This document shows, piece after piece, positions 17,638 to 28,418 of a stretch of DNA of 64,000 bases. The DNA lies in assembly GCF_040438645.1 (NCBI RefSeq), contig NZ_CP159253.1:744001-808000 (forward strand), given 5' to 3'. This DNA comes from Mesorhizobium sp. WSM2240. Its GTDB lineage: Bacteria > Pseudomonadota > Alphaproteobacteria > Rhizobiales > Rhizobiaceae. The position numbers and the translations under genes were made by a program. The notes beneath the pieces are model-generated. The model saw nothing but the letters and a program-made list of their open reading frames with translations. It did no database searches and was not told the origin of the DNA. Every line of letters starts with the position of its first letter. The stretch's first letter is position 1.

Positions 17638-17934
17638 TCAGCCGATGATGCCCATAATGTCGGATTCCTTCATGATCAGAAGGTCTTCGCCATTGAGCTT
17701 CACTTCGGTGCCGGACCACTTGCCGAACAGGATGCGGTCGCCAGCCTTGACGTCGAGCGGAACAAGCTTGCCCGCCTCGTCGCGCGCGCCGGAGCCGACG
17801 GCGATGATCTCGCCTTCCTGCGGCTTTTCCTTTGCGGTATCGGGGATGATGATCCCGCCAGCGGTCTTCGCTTCGGATTCGACGCGGCGAACGACCACGC
17901 GGTCGTGCAGCGGCCGGAATTTCGACTTTGCCAT
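17638..17934 (-). CDS. groES: GroES co-chaperonin (Cpn10)
   Basis: A 98-residue GroES with family landmarks [14 protein letters not shown], the mobile loop [21 protein letters not shown], and the C-terminal [15 protein letters not shown]. The start MAKSKFRP at 17934 is standard; the frame's upstream extension is not coding. First gene of groESL. Confidence 0.98.
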   Translation of the reverse strand: MAKSKFRPLHDRVVVRRVESEAKTAGGIIIPDTAKEKPQEGEIIAVGSGARDEAGKLVPLDVKAGDRILFGKWSGTEVKLNGEDLLIMKESDIMGIIG

Positions 17935-18220
17935 TTTTGGATGTCCCTGGTGCGGATGTTGAACGGTTCTCCGTTGTCGGAGCGTGCAAGTGTTAACGTG
18001 GCGCAGAGATAGACGGTCGGCTGCGTCCCCGTCCTCCCCACCTGTGGGAGCAGGTGGATCGATGGGCCGCGCCGAGCTGGTTGACATGTTGCCAAGCCTT
18101 ACTCCAGCGCTATCTTTGGACGGGTACGGGAGACCCGCGGCGGCGGCGTGTTTTGGTTAGGTGAGGGGACGTCTACTCCTTGGTCGGTCACGTGTTTGCG
18201 GATGACGGCGAGGTTGGGCT
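17935..18220 (-). promoter_or_regulatory. groES upstream region containing an M16A leader segment
   Basis: The part 18050-18215 is clearly homologous to the leader of the M16A gene at 13585-13755, including CTCCTTGGTC-GTCACGTG and the TTTGCGGATGACG that follows. A heat-shock CIRCE inverted repeat was not recognised. Confidence 0.6.
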
Positions 18221-18304
18221 GGACGCATAGACCAGCCTATTTGCACAACCACGCCAGGGAAATGGAGGAACTGGTCAGTAACCCATTCCGACTATCGCCT
18301 CTTC

Positions 18305-19441
18305 TTATTTGCCTGCCGCTTTGACTCTTTGGGAGAATCCTTCCTGCGGAGCCGCACAGAGAGCGCCATAGCAGACCTTCTCACCCTTGTAGTTCGCCAA
18401 GGCCTGCAGCAAATCCGGTAAAAGGTGCTGTCTCAGTACGTCAGAGATAGGCTCCGGGCCATCCAGCGACTTCAATGCCAGCTCAATCAACTCGATCGCG
18501 CGATCATTGTTGCCGCTCTCATGACAATACCAGGCGACCGCCGGATAAGCCCAGAACTTACGGCCTTCGCCTTGCGGGGGATTCCGTGCCAGGATGTGTT
18601 CGGACAGCTCTTTGCCCATCGCCAAGCGCTCAGCAGACGGAAAGTGCGAATGGTCAAAGTTCGGCTGAAAGAGTTGATCTAGCGCCGCTATCATCCAATT
18701 CTCGGCGTGTTTGTCGATCGCGTCGCGAACGAATTGGCGCATGACGGGCAAGCCGGCCCGCATGTCGCGCATTCTGTGAAGCAACAGATTCAGATGTGTC
18801 GAGCGGAAATTGAGGTTGTCGGGCAACAAGGCAATGCCTTCCTCGACTGCCGAGAGCGCCGTCTTCCAATCCTCGGTCTGCATCGCCGGCCGAAGTTTGT
18901 CGTATATGGGCTTGGTCAGCGCTTGTTCGCGCGCTATGGTTTCGCCTTGGGCGATCCGGTCGTGATCGGCAGCTTTTGCTTGATCGCTGGTGCGCCAGCT
19001 GCCGTTAAGCACTTTCGGCAAAACCTCATCGAGTTCCGTCGGATGACCGATGAAGGCGATATGACCGTCCCGGTCGACCACGAACGAGGTCGGAATCCCG
19101 ACAGAAAAGCTGGGCTCCATCCAAAGCTTGGCCATTTCGCCTGTGGAGTCGAACGCGATCCGATAGTTCAGATTCGAGAACTTTTCGGTCAACCAAGCGT
19201 CCAGCTTGCTTCGTCCCTCATCGGCCGTTGGAGCGTCCTCAGAAGCCGCGACCCCGACAATCTCAACGCCGCTCTCCCTGTATTTCTCCTGCAACTGTAT
19301 CAGATGCGGCATCCCGTCCACACATGGTCCGCACCAAGTCGCCCAAAATTCGACGATGTACACTTTGCCTGGCTGAAAGCTCGTGAGGGGCTCGCCACGC
19401 AGCCAGGTTTCCACTTGAATCGAAGGAGCCGGGGACTCCAT
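18305..19441 (-). CDS. TlpA/ResA-like thioredoxin-fold protein with C-terminal helical domain
   Basis: From the ATG at 19441 the protein has 378 residues. Residues 1-150 are a thioredoxin-like redoxin: VYIVEFWATWCGPCVDGMPH holds the CxxC site (about residues 37-40), and GIPTSFVVDRDGHIAF holds the cis-proline. The remaining 220 residues are helical and TPR-like (ALSAVEEGIALLPDNLNFRS). No signal peptide is visible at this start; an ATG at 19564 would add 41 residues without a clear signal. It probably reduces or senses thiols; partner unknown. Confidence 0.8.
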   Translation of the reverse strand: MESPAPSIQVETWLRGEPLTSFQPGKVYIVEFWATWCGPCVDGMPHLIQLQEKYRESGVEIVGVAASEDAPTADEGRSKLDAWLTEKFSNLNYRIAFDSTGEMAKLWMEPSFSVGIPTSFVVDRDGHIAFIGHPTELDEVLPKVLNGSWRTSDQAKAADHDRIAQGETIAREQALTKPIYDKLRPAMQTEDWKTALSAVEEGIALLPDNLNFRSTHLNLLLHRMRDMRAGLPVMRQFVRDAIDKHAENWMIAALDQLFQPNFDHSHFPSAERLAMGKELSEHILARNPPQGEGRKFWAYPAVAWYCHESGNNDRAIELIELALKSLDGPEPISDVLRQHLLPDLLQALANYKGEKVCYGALCAAPQEGFSQRVKAAGK

Positions 19442-19975
19442 CTGTAACGCCGCCAATGTTGATCTCCATAGCTTGCTTTCCGCGCGAGGTTGTTCCCGCT
19501 CGGAGACGGCACACGGGTTCAGGGGAGAGAGCATCGCTCGTCTTGCCCCATTGTGTGCAGTCATCCTCACCTGGAGCAAATGCCATGCCAACTCGCTCAG
19601 CGCGCAGTAAGCGTATGAATTTGCTTTGAAAAACCTCCGCAGCGGCCAACATGGCCGGTTGTAATGAACCTGATACTTTTGCAAATGATTTGTTCTGAAT
19701 CTGACATTTTGTCTGCCGCTGTCAGGTTTTGGACACGCACCGCCCGTGCTTCGCGCCGCCAGACAAGCGTGGCCCATCCGCACGGTCCCGCAGCGCCAAG
19801 GCCACAGGGGCGCGTGCGGCACGCAGCCTCTGCCCGGTCTTGCCGAGGCCGTTCGTTTCAGTGACATTAGTGGGTTGGCTCGCCGCTAACAGTTGCGGGG
19901 GCAGCGCCGGCATCGCACCGGTTTGATAGCGGGGGAGGAGACGGCCGACACCTATGAAGCGGAGCCGAAGACGCT

Positions 19976-22300
19976 CTACGCGGCGGCCTTGGCCGCCGCC
20001 AAGTGCTTGCGGATCGGAATACGCACCGACACGATGGTGCCGACTCCTTCGGTCGAGCGAATCTTCAGCGCGCCGCCATGCAGCTCGGCGAGCGACTTGG
20101 AAATCGCCAGGCCTAGTCCGGAGCCGGTGTGGCTCTTGGAGAACTGGTTCTCCACCTGTTCGAACGGCCGGCCGAGCTTGCTCAACGCGTCCTTGGGAAT
20201 GCCGCAGCCGGTGTCCTCGATCGTCAGCCTCAGCGCGCCCGAGACGTTGCGCGCCCGCACCGAAATGTGACCGCCCTGGCCGGTGAACTTCACCGCGTTC
20301 GACAGAAGGTTGATGACGATCTGCTTGATCGCACGCCGGTCGGCGACGATCGTCATCGATTCGGCGATCTGGGTCTCGACGGTAATGGACTTTTCCGCCG
20401 CCTGCAGCGAGATGACGCGCACGGTCTCGCGGATCAGCGGACAGAGGTCGATCTCCTCGCGCTCCATCGAGAATTGCCCGGCCTCGATCTTCGACATGTC
20501 GAGTATGTCGTTGATGACGCCGAGCAGATATTTGCCGCTGCCGGCGATGTCGCTGGCATATTCCTCATAGCGATCGGAGCCGAGCGGCCCGAACAGGCCG
20601 GATTCCATCAGCTCCGAGAAGCCGATAATGGCGTTGAGCGGGGTGCGCAGCTCGTGGGACATATTGGCCAGGAACTCGGACTTGGCGCGATTGGCGGCTT
20701 CGGCTCGCTCGGTCTCGCGCATGTATTTATGGTTGAGCTCGACAAGTTCGCGCGCCCGCTCCTCCTCGGCCCTCCGAGCGAGGCTCAGATCGTGGATGGT
20801 GGCCATCAGCCGCCGTTCGCTGTCGACCAGCTTTTCCTGATGTTGCTTGATGAGCGTGATGTCGGAGCCGACCGACACCGTGCCGCCGTCGCGCGTCTTC
20901 AATTCGTTGACCTGCAGCCAGCGGCCGTCGGCCAATTGCCGCTCATAGGTCGCGCCGCCTCTCGGCCCGTTGGCATTGGCCAGCCGACGCTCGGACGCGA
21001 AGGCGACCATCCGCTCTTCCAGAGCCTGTCGGGAAATGCCCGGCATGACGTCGCGATCCGACAGGCAGTTGTCCTGCTGGTACTTGCTGTTGCACATCAC
21101 GAGCCGCTGCTTCGAATCCCACAAGACGAAGGATTCGTTGATATTCTCGATCGCCGTTCTGAGCCGCATGTCGGCGGCTTCGGAGCGCAGCGCCAGATGC
21201 CGCTGTTCGGTCACGTCGACGGCAATGCCGATCAGCTGGATTTCCGGCGCTTCCGGATCGATTACCTGCGCCCGCGCGCGCACCCATACCCAGCGGCCGT
21301 CGGCGTGGCGCATGCGGAACACCTGGTCGATATGGTCGATTTCGCGCGCCACGATGCGGTTGGCGAGCTCGAACAGGTCGCCGTCATCTTCGTGGATGAT
21401 CTCGTCGACCTCGCCGAAAGACAGCATGGTGTCGCAGGGCTTGTAGCCGAGCATGTCGTACATGGAGCGCGACCAGTACATCTTGCCGCGCACCATGTCC
21501 CAGTCCCAAAGCCCGCAGCGGCCCCGCACCAGCGCAAGGTCGATGCGCTGATGTGCTTCGAGATAGATGCGGTCAGCCGCCTGAGCGCGGGCTGCCTGCG
21601 TGAAATAGGCGTAGAGGATGATTATCAGCACGCTTGCGGTCAGGACGAACAGCGTCACGTTCAGAGACACCGTCTTGCGCCATTCGGCAAACACGGCGTC
21701 GCGCTGGATCAGCGCCGCGGCGGCGCCCTTGCGATCCGCGGTGAGGTCGAGGGCTGCATACCAGTCGCGGCCGTCGATGCGCACTTCCATGATCCCGGCG
21801 CGCTCGCCGAAGATGAAAAGTGGCTGCCCGCCGACCATGATGGCGTCCAGCATCTTGCCTTCCCACCCGGTCGATTCAGGGGTCACGGCGGTGATCCGGA
21901 ATGCTCCGTCGGTCAGCGCCAGCACGTGCCGGTTTCCCATCGCGCCATGCTGGACGGTGCGTTCGAGCAGATCGCGGCTCGCAGCCTGGTCGAGTTCGCC
22001 GCCCGCGGCGGTCACCATCATGGAATTGACGAGTTCGCCCGCGGCGAGGCTTAGGACGGCCTTGGCGTTGCGCTCGATCTCTTCCTGCCAAGCCATCAGT
22101 GAAAGAAAACGCGCTGCCGCGACGACGAGCAGGAAGATGACGATCAGGGCAGGAATGGACCGACGCAACAGAGGCTCCGCGGCCAGAAGCCGCCTGTAGG
22201 CTGGTTCGGCGATGATGCGGGCATTGCCGGCCAGGGTATTACCCTTGCGCCGGACAAAATCAGTACCGCCGGGCGCGCCCCACGCGTCCGTCTTCGCCAT
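19976..22300 (-). CDS. Membrane PAS-domain sensor histidine kinase
   Basis: A 774-residue kinase. Two membrane helices (about 47-66, ALIVIFLLVVAAARF; and about 212-233, FVLTASVLIIILYAYF) enclose a periplasmic sensor region. Two PAS domains follow (first with WDWDMVRGKMYWSRSMYDML, second with INESFVLWDSKQRLVMCN), then the dimerisation/phosphoacceptor helix SHELRTPLNAIIGFSELM (about residue 535) and the ATPase domain (NLLSNAVKFT, DTGCGIP, GSGLGLAI). The ATG at 22300 has GGGGAG upstream. No response regulator is adjacent. Layout resembles alphaproteobacterial PdhS/DivJ-type kinases, but the signal is unknown. Confidence 0.9.
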   Translation of the reverse strand: MAKTDAWGAPGGTDFVRRKGNTLAGNARIIAEPAYRRLLAAEPLLRRSIPALIVIFLLVVAAARFLSLMAWQEEIERNAKAVLSLAAGELVNSMMVTAAGGELDQAASRDLLERTVQHGAMGNRHVLALTDGAFRITAVTPESTGWEGKMLDAIMVGGQPLFIFGERAGIMEVRIDGRDWYAALDLTADRKGAAAALIQRDAVFAEWRKTVSLNVTLFVLTASVLIIILYAYFTQAARAQAADRIYLEAHQRIDLALVRGRCGLWDWDMVRGKMYWSRSMYDMLGYKPCDTMLSFGEVDEIIHEDDGDLFELANRIVAREIDHIDQVFRMRHADGRWVWVRARAQVIDPEAPEIQLIGIAVDVTEQRHLALRSEAADMRLRTAIENINESFVLWDSKQRLVMCNSKYQQDNCLSDRDVMPGISRQALEERMVAFASERRLANANGPRGGATYERQLADGRWLQVNELKTRDGGTVSVGSDITLIKQHQEKLVDSERRLMATIHDLSLARRAEEERARELVELNHKYMRETERAEAANRAKSEFLANMSHELRTPLNAIIGFSELMESGLFGPLGSDRYEEYASDIAGSGKYLLGVINDILDMSKIEAGQFSMEREEIDLCPLIRETVRVISLQAAEKSITVETQIAESMTIVADRRAIKQIVINLLSNAVKFTGQGGHISVRARNVSGALRLTIEDTGCGIPKDALSKLGRPFEQVENQFSKSHTGSGLGLAISKSLAELHGGALKIRSTEGVGTIVSVRIPIRKHLAAAKAAA

Positions 22301-23108
22301 CAACAGGCTCCCCAAGACTTTTTCATTGACGATCCGGCAACACCGCACATCCGAATCTGCCTTAAAGAATCAGAGGTGATTCGGCTTGTCCAGTGGCGCG
22401 TGCAAAAGAATTTCGGTGCGTCCTTCGAGGCTTCCCTTCGACAGCTCGACAAGCTCGCGGCTCAGGGCCGCACCTCAGGTGAACTTGAAGGCGCCAGCTT
22501 ACGAGAAGGGCAGCCGTGGCAAATCGCAGTCTCGGAAAGATCACACAACACGCTGCGAGCACGGAAGGCTCGCACCACGGCACACGCCCTCCTTGCCGCT
22601 CCGCGATCGCGGAGCGGGTTAGTCCAACGGCCAATGTGTTGTGCGGCAATTTCAGTCGTTTCTGCGAGCTTTACCGGGCCGGGCGGCCAATCTGTCGGTG
22701 ACTATGCGGAGAACCATGGCGCCGGGGAAACTGTTCGCCGACTATGCCGGCGACGTGCTGCCGGTGGTGATTTGACCGGGGGACCGGCAAGACACGGGCG
22801 GCACACATGTTTGTCGCGCTGCTGGGCGCTTCGAGCCTGTCTTTCCTCCGACAGCTTACGGCGAGCATCGGCCGAAACAGCTGGCGAACTTCGCCAAGGC
22901 CTGGACATAAGAGCGATGCTTGGTCGGCGACCGATTCGGATAAATGATCATGTACCTGTCTACCGCCGCCGCGTCAGCGGCCTTCTTCAACCTCAAGAAT
23001 CCACACGATCTGGTGTAGCCGCGTCAAGCGCGAGCACGCCCACTGTGGCAGGTGGACGGATTCGCTTGGCCGCGGCGCGACTGCGCTGTCTACTGCATGA
23101 TCGATCGT
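22301..23108. other. Decayed region without intact gene
   Basis: No family-like complete frame is present. It contains an IS21 transposase remnant at about 22690-22900; the rest is unassigned. Position next to the broken otsA supports erosion. Confidence 0.6.
22690..22900 (+). pseudogene. IS21-family IstA fragment
   Basis: The plus strand encodes GKLFADYAGDVLPVVI and, after a stop, a frame resembling AAHMFVALLGASSLSF, matching the catalytic DYAGD and LGAS motifs of IstA. In-frame stop and frameshift show decay. Confidence 0.65.
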
Positions 23109-24130
23109 TCAGGGACGCTTCCTGCACGGTCTGCACTGATCGTCGGTGGCAGAACCCAATGTCTGTCCATTGCGCGCTTCAGCGCGGCGTCCAACTCGGC
23201 GGTCCGGTACGAAGGCATTTGCGCCTCGTTGATCCCAGCCGAAGCCGAGATATCGGAAGTGGTCCGCCGGCACCGTGACCCGGCTTTTGTCCAATTCCCG
23301 AACGAAGTCCGCCGACCAATCGTGGATCGTATATGCTTCAATTTCATCCATCATTGGCCGCCAGCGTTGGATGCGCTCTTCGCGCGGCATGTTGGCCGCT
23401 CTGGAAATCGCGATCGCGATCTCGTCGGGGCGGTTCGGATCCACCAGCAGCGCTTCGTTGTGGTTGAAGTCTTCGGCCGCACCGGCAAACTTCGACAGCA
23501 CCAAAACGCCGGGATCTTCCGGATCTTGCGCTGCGACATATTCTTTCGCTACCAGATTCATGCCGTCACGCAGGGGCGTTACGACGCGAATATGCGCGGC
23601 GCGATAGAGACCGGCCAGCTGAGCCTAGCTGAAAACATCATTCTCGTAGAGGATCGGCCGCCACTCGTCCGTGCCATGCTCGTCATTGACACGTTTGACC
23701 AGGCTCTCAACGTTGCGTTTATAACTTTTATAGACTTCGATTTCCGTGCGGGAGGGGTTGGCGATCTGCAGGAGCACGATGCTGTGCGGCTCGGCTGCCA
23801 AGACCTGATCGAAGGCTTCGACACGGGCGTCGATACCCTTCGTGTAGTCGAGCCGGTCGACCCCGATTGCAAGCTTCGCGCCATTGAGTTTCTTGTGCAA
23901 GGACGAGATGTAGGCATCCTGTTTCGCAATCGACATCGCGGCATTTTGTGCGAACTGCTTTGGATCGATACCGATCGGAAATTTTTGACATCGCGTTCGG
24001 CCGCTCTCCGAGATCACAATGCCATCCTTGCTCTCCAGTCCCAGATGAGAATGGAGATAGGCAAGGAAGTTATCCAAGTCCCAGTTGGTCTGAAACCCGA
24101 GTAGATCGTAGCTGAGTATCGATTTTATGA
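23109..24130 (-). pseudogene. otsA: Trehalose-6-phosphate synthase, C-terminal part (otsA split by IS1380)
   Basis: GT20 family OtsA transfers glucose from UDP-glucose to glucose-6-phosphate. Here two frames carry its central and C-terminal parts: GIDPKQFAQ, KLAIGVDRLDYTKGI, LLQIANPSRTEIEVY, then after an in-frame stop near 23625, LVAKEYVAAQDPEDPGVLVL and EALLVDPNRPDEIA. The N-terminal half is 3 kb away beyond IS1380, with a frameshift of its own. The gene is dead. Confidence 0.92.
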
Positions 24131-24793
24131 GTTCACGGTGGTTAGCCCATCTTATGCACGACGGAGCGTCTGAGAGGTTGGCGGATGTAGCGTAAGCGAT
24201 TGATTTGGCGTAGGATTCGGTTGTCTAAGCCAGCCCTGCCACCGCATCTCGCGAGCCACACCCGCCATGACCGATGATACGTTGTTGCCGCTCTCATTTC
24301 CAGCCGTTGGACGCAAGAAGATCACAGCTGCGTTTGACGGCGGACGCATCACCTCGGATGGTGGCGTCATGCTTTTGGCCGCGGCCGAGCGACGCCTGCA
24401 ACTGGCCGACAGGCTGGCCGCTGCGATCCACAATCCGCGCGACCCACAGCGGGTAACGCACGCCATGGCCGACATTCTGCGCGCCCGCATCTTCGCCATC
24501 GCCTGCGGCTATGAAGATGCCAACGATCTCGACCGGCTGCGCACCGACCCGGCCTTCAAGCTCGCCTGCGGGCGGCTGCCCGACAGCGGGATTGATCTGT
24601 GCTCGCAGCCGACCCTGCTCGCGCCTGGAGAACCTGCCCGACCTGCGTACCGTCATCCGGCTCGGCTGGGTGCTGGTCGATCTGTGGCTGTCGAGCTATG
24701 CCGCGCCGCCCAAAAGCGTGACGCTCGACATCGACGACACGGTTGATGTCGTTCACGGCCATCAGCAGCTCTCGCTTTTTCAACGCCCATATG

Positions 24794-26183
24794 TGGAACG
24801 GCCCTTTAGGCAAGTGCATTTTTCAGACGGCTGATCACGCGGGAACGGTGCGGTCATATGTTCGGCCTTTCAGCGTGGTCATGTAACCGCTGGCCTCGAT
24901 GAAGTCCGCGATGCGAGTGGCTGATCATTACGGCGCGCTGTGTGCGCATCGGGCGTTCCGGCCTCTCTCGCCTCGGGATTTCGTCCCATGGAATCATCGT
25001 CTGTTTCGTGCACCTCGCCTCTGCCGGCTACTGCGCCGGTCAGCTCGTCCGGGTCGTTTTTCGGCTCAAGCGCTTGCCACGCTGCTCGCCTCCCTCAGAC
25101 CCCGATATGTCCCGCCCTTGTTCAGCAGCGCCCAGATAATCCGCGCCATCTTGTTGGCGAGCGCGACAGCGACGACCTTGAACGGCCGTCGCGCCAGAAG
25201 CGCGGCAAGCCATTTCGGCGCCTTGTCGTTGCCCCGCGCGTATCGCAGGACGGTCGTCGCGCCGAGCACCAGCAGGGTACGAAGCTCCGGGTTGCCCATC
25301 TTCGATATACCTCCCAGCCGCTCCTTGCCCCCGCTCGAATGAGATTTAGGCGTTAATCCGAGCCAGGCCGCAAAGTGCCGCCCGGACTTGAACCCGCCGG
25401 GATCCGCAACAAGCGCCTTGATGGTTGCAGCAGTGATGGCGCCAACACCCGGTATCGTAGCCAGTCGTCGCATATCCTCGTCTCGTTTTGCCTCGGCAAC
25501 GATTTCCCGCTCGATCTTGTCGACCTGCTTCTTCAGCGCCTCGATCTGATCGGCGAGGGCCGACAGGGCGAAGCGAGCCGCCTTCGGCAAGCGGGCGTCG
25601 GTCTCGTCGCGCACGATCTCGATCAGGCCAGCACTCTTCGCCGTGCCTATCCCGGCGACGATGCCCAATTCCGACAGATGCGCACGAACAGCATTGATTG
25701 CCTGTGTTTGCTGGCGGACCAGAAGCCCACGCGTCTTCAACACCATCGCGGCAGCCTGCTGTTCGGCCGATTTGATCTGAACGAAGCGCATGGTCTTGCG
25801 GGTCACCGCCTCGCTGATCGCCTCAGCGTCGGCCGCATCTGTCTTGCCGCGTTTCACAAACGGTTTGACATAGGCCGGCGGGATCAACCGCACTTCATGA
25901 CCAAGTGCCGCGATCTCGCGCGCCCAGTAATGTGCGCCCCCGCAGGCCTCGATGCCGACCAGACACGTTGGCTGCTTCCCGAAGAACCGCAGCACCTCGG
26001 CACGGCGGAGCTTCCGGCTTACGATTGGAGTCCCCTCGACGTCAGCGCCGTGGATCTGAAAAACTTGCTTGGCCAAATCCAGCCCGATAGTGGTAATATG
26101 CTTCACGGAACGGCTCCTATTTTGTGGCGTTGAACAAACGACCACGTTTTAGCACTCTGATGCTGCGGTAGCGGGCCGTTCCA
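24794..26183 (-). mobile_element. IS110-family element inside IS1380
   Basis: The two ends carry an inverted repeat TGGAACGGCCC (24794-24804) / GGGCCGTTCCA (26173-26183). The IS1380 coding frame is continuous if the segment between is removed (HQQLSLFNAH then YDERCF). Confidence 0.75.
25066..26106 (-). CDS. IS110-family transposase
   Basis: A 346-residue DEDD transposase. The N-terminal RuvC-like part has TTIGLDLAKQVFQIHG, VGIEACGGAHYWAREI and KTDAADAEAI; the C-terminal transposase_20 part has LATIPGVGAITAATI and FAAWLGLTPKSHSSGGKERLG. The GTG at 26106 is chosen as the start that gives the canonical VKHITTIGLD. Length is normal. Confidence 0.92.
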   Translation of the reverse strand: MKHITTIGLDLAKQVFQIHGADVEGTPIVSRKLRRAEVLRFFGKQPTCLVGIEACGGAHYWAREIAALGHEVRLIPPAYVKPFVKRGKTDAADAEAISEAVTRKTMRFVQIKSAEQQAAAMVLKTRGLLVRQQTQAINAVRAHLSELGIVAGIGTAKSAGLIEIVRDETDARLPKAARFALSALADQIEALKKQVDKIEREIVAEAKRDEDMRRLATIPGVGAITAATIKALVADPGGFKSGRHFAAWLGLTPKSHSSGGKERLGGISKMGNPELRTLLVLGATTVLRYARGNDKAPKWLAALLARRPFKVVAVALANKMARIIWALLNKGGTYRGLREASSVASA

Positions 26184-27160
26184 CCTCATCATTACGACGA
26201 GCGCTGCTTCCTGCCGATCCACATCTATGACGCCGCGACCGGACGTCCGGTCGCCATGATCCTGCGTCCTGGCAAGACCCCGACGGGCAAGGAGATCCGC
26301 GGGCATCTGCGCCGGCTTGTCCGGCGCATCCGCGCCCGCTGGCCGGCCACCCGCATCCTGGTCCGCGGCGACGGCCACTATGGCCGGGCCGAGGTCATGG
26401 CCTGGTGCGAGAACAATGCGCTCGACTACCTCTTCGGATTGCCCGGCAACAAGGTTCTCCAGCGTCTCGTCGATGAAGCCGCCGACGACATCCGCACCCG
26501 GCGCGCGCTCGAGCAAAAGCCGGTGCTGCGCGGCTATGCCGAGACCCGATACAAGGCGAAATCCTGGAAGACGCAACGTCGCGTCTGCGCCCGCATCGAG
26601 GCAACCATCCGCGGCCTCGACATCCGCTTCGTCGTCACCAATCTCGACAAAGGCTCCGCCGCGCATGTCTACGATGTGCTCTACTGCGCCCGCGGCCAGG
26701 CCGAAAACCTGATCAAGATGCACAAGAGCCAGCTTGCCTCCGACCGCACCAGCTGCCGCTCACCGATTGCCAACCAGGTGCGCCTCGTCCTGCACACCGC
26801 CGCATACTGGCTGATGCTCACCCTGCGCGAGGCGGTGCCCACAACCGATCATCTCAGCAACGCCGAGTTCGCCACGCTGCGGCTCAAGCTCCTCAAGCTC
26901 GGCGCCCGCGTCATCGAAACCGTCTCGCGCATCCGCCTCGCCTTCGCCGCCGCCTGTCCCGAGGCCAGCCTGTTCCGACAAATAGCTCTCACGCTGCAGC
27001 CCGCAGGACCATGAGCGCCGGGGCATCAAAGCCCCGCCCAAACCCAAACCTTGACCCTCCAGCGCGTTCCAAAGTCCAGTCTCAACTGCGGTGAAAAAGA
27101 CGCCTCACACCTGCATGACCGAACGCTCAGCGGTGCTCGAACCACAAGGCTCATGAATAG

Positions 27161-27842
27161 GACGGGTTAGGTACCCGCTCCATAATCTCAGGTGCTGGCC
27201 ATGGCGTATGTATGAAGAAGCCGATCGGCCGGTTGAGGCCGAACTTATGTATATCAACGCCAGAAGGAGGAAATGATAATCATGAACCCAGAATGCGTCC
27301 CGATCCCTCAAATCGAATGCCGCGCGCGCCATGAAGGCGCTGACCTCGCGATAGCTTTCATAATGCTCTTCCGAGCCCGAGATCCGGTCACGCAGCGAGT
27401 GCAACGCTGGCCATAGCGTCGAGTTCGCAAAACCCCGGTAGTAACCAGGAAAGTGCGCGGCGGGCAGGTCGAGCGTCGCGATATGACCTTCGCCCTGCTG
27501 CGCGAGGTCCAAGGGGCCCTCATTGCCAGCGCCTAATTTGCCCGAGGACCCAATCCAGACGGCACCGGAACGTTCCACGACGGGTTCGAGGGCCGCGGCT
27601 AACCCGCCCGTCTTGGGTTGATCGGGGTCAAAAGTCGCAACGCGGTTCGAAATGACGACAAGCTTTGGCTGCTGGGTTGCCTCACCGGTATGGTCAATTT
27701 GCAGGGCAGAGCCAAGACAAGGGGAAGGATATGCACTGGAGTCTTGCGTACACTGCTGTGCTGCATCGCGCAGATGCTGGTCAAACGCTGCGTGTTGCAT
27801 GGCTGAGGCTGCCGCGTGCACAGTGTTATTGATTCTGTCCAT
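27161..27842 (-). pseudogene. otsA: Trehalose-6-phosphate synthase, N-terminal part
   Basis: Starts at ATG 27842 after CGGAG; residues include KLVVISNRVATFDP, GGLAAALEPVVERSGAVWIGSSG and FWVHDYHFLLL, the GT20 N-terminal fold. A frameshift near 27250 moves the continuation (NRPIGFFIHTPWPAPEIM) into another frame, and the gene is then cut by IS1380. Confidence 0.92.
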
Positions 27843-28330
27843 TTTCAATCTCCGCCGTAAGCGCCTTGCCGATCCCCTGTGCGACTTGGCCTGATGCTTT
27901 GCGAAACTTCCAGGGCATGAGCTACTCGATTCGGCTTTGAGGATGGCCGTCGACATGAGCCTGCAGGAGACCAGTGGCGGTGGGCGGACAGGGGCTACTA
28001 TGGCAACGTTGATTGCCACCGCCAGAATCAATCGGGTCGATCCCAAGCCTGGCTTATCAAACCCTCGAGCGCATGGCCAACCGCCGACCCAACAGCGACA
28101 TCGACGCCACGGAACTACCAGAGCTGAACGGCCGGAGCCGCCGGCTTACAACAAAGACAACTGATGCCGCTGTTGTGACTTGGCTTGTCGCGCTACGATG
28201 CTGAACTCGCGCTGCCGCCCGTGACCATTGCGGAGATACCTTTCGGTATGCAGAAGATCCAGCTTGATGAGCGTGCTAATCGAATAGAGCAGGGACTTTC
28301 TAGCCGGCGACGTCGACTTGCCGAAACGCG
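27843..28330. other. Stretch without recognisable gene
   Basis: No supported frame between the otsA start and the M16A remnant that begins about 28320 (minus frame with VTLTDARF-like sequence). Confidence 0.5.
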
Positions 28331-28374
28331 CGTCGGTCAGCGTCACGGTGCGATGTTCTGCTCCGGCTCGACCG

Positions 28375-28409
28375 GGTTGCTGCGGGTCAAATCAGGACCC
28401 GCAGCAACC
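28375..28409 (-). terminator. Perfect 14-bp hairpin, second copy
   Basis: Same stem as at 13917-13951 (GGTTGCTGCGGGTC, 7-base loop). It lies just after the stop of the small secreted-protein gene at 28419. The bases before it (28330-28374) match the M16A segment around 49550-49600. Confidence 0.6.
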
Positions 28410-28418
28410 TTCCATGGC

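Larger units (their letters stand above)
24267..27014 (+). pseudogene. IS1380 transposase, interrupted and frameshifted
   Basis: N-terminal part TDDTLLPLSFPAVGRKK ... SDGGVMLLAAAERRL to about 24630; a frameshift; then LRTVIRLGWVLVDLWLSSYA and SVTLDIDDTVDVVHGHQQL to 24790. After the IS110 insertion it resumes at 26190 (YDERCFLPIHIYDA) and runs to LRLKLLKLGARVIETVSRIR. The DDE residues are present in the pieces, but no continuous frame exists. Confidence 0.88.
24131..27160 (+). mobile_element. IS1380-family element inserted in otsA and interrupted by IS110
   Basis: The two otsA halves stop near 24115 and 27175. Between them lie IS1380 transposase parts on the plus strand, interrupted by an IS110-type element at 24794-26183. 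Exact ends are uncertain by about 30 bases because the terminal repeats are not clear by eye. Confidence 0.82.

Noticed and set aside
20129..22054. Long plus-strand open frame of 641 codons opposite the PAS kinase
   Set aside because: It is antisense to a complete histidine kinase with all motifs; the frame is a by-product of GC-rich codon use and has no family-like residues.
22376..23278. 300-codon plus-strand frame
   Set aside because: Arg/Ala-rich composition without domain character; it overlaps an IS21 fragment in another frame and the otsA remnant on the other strand.
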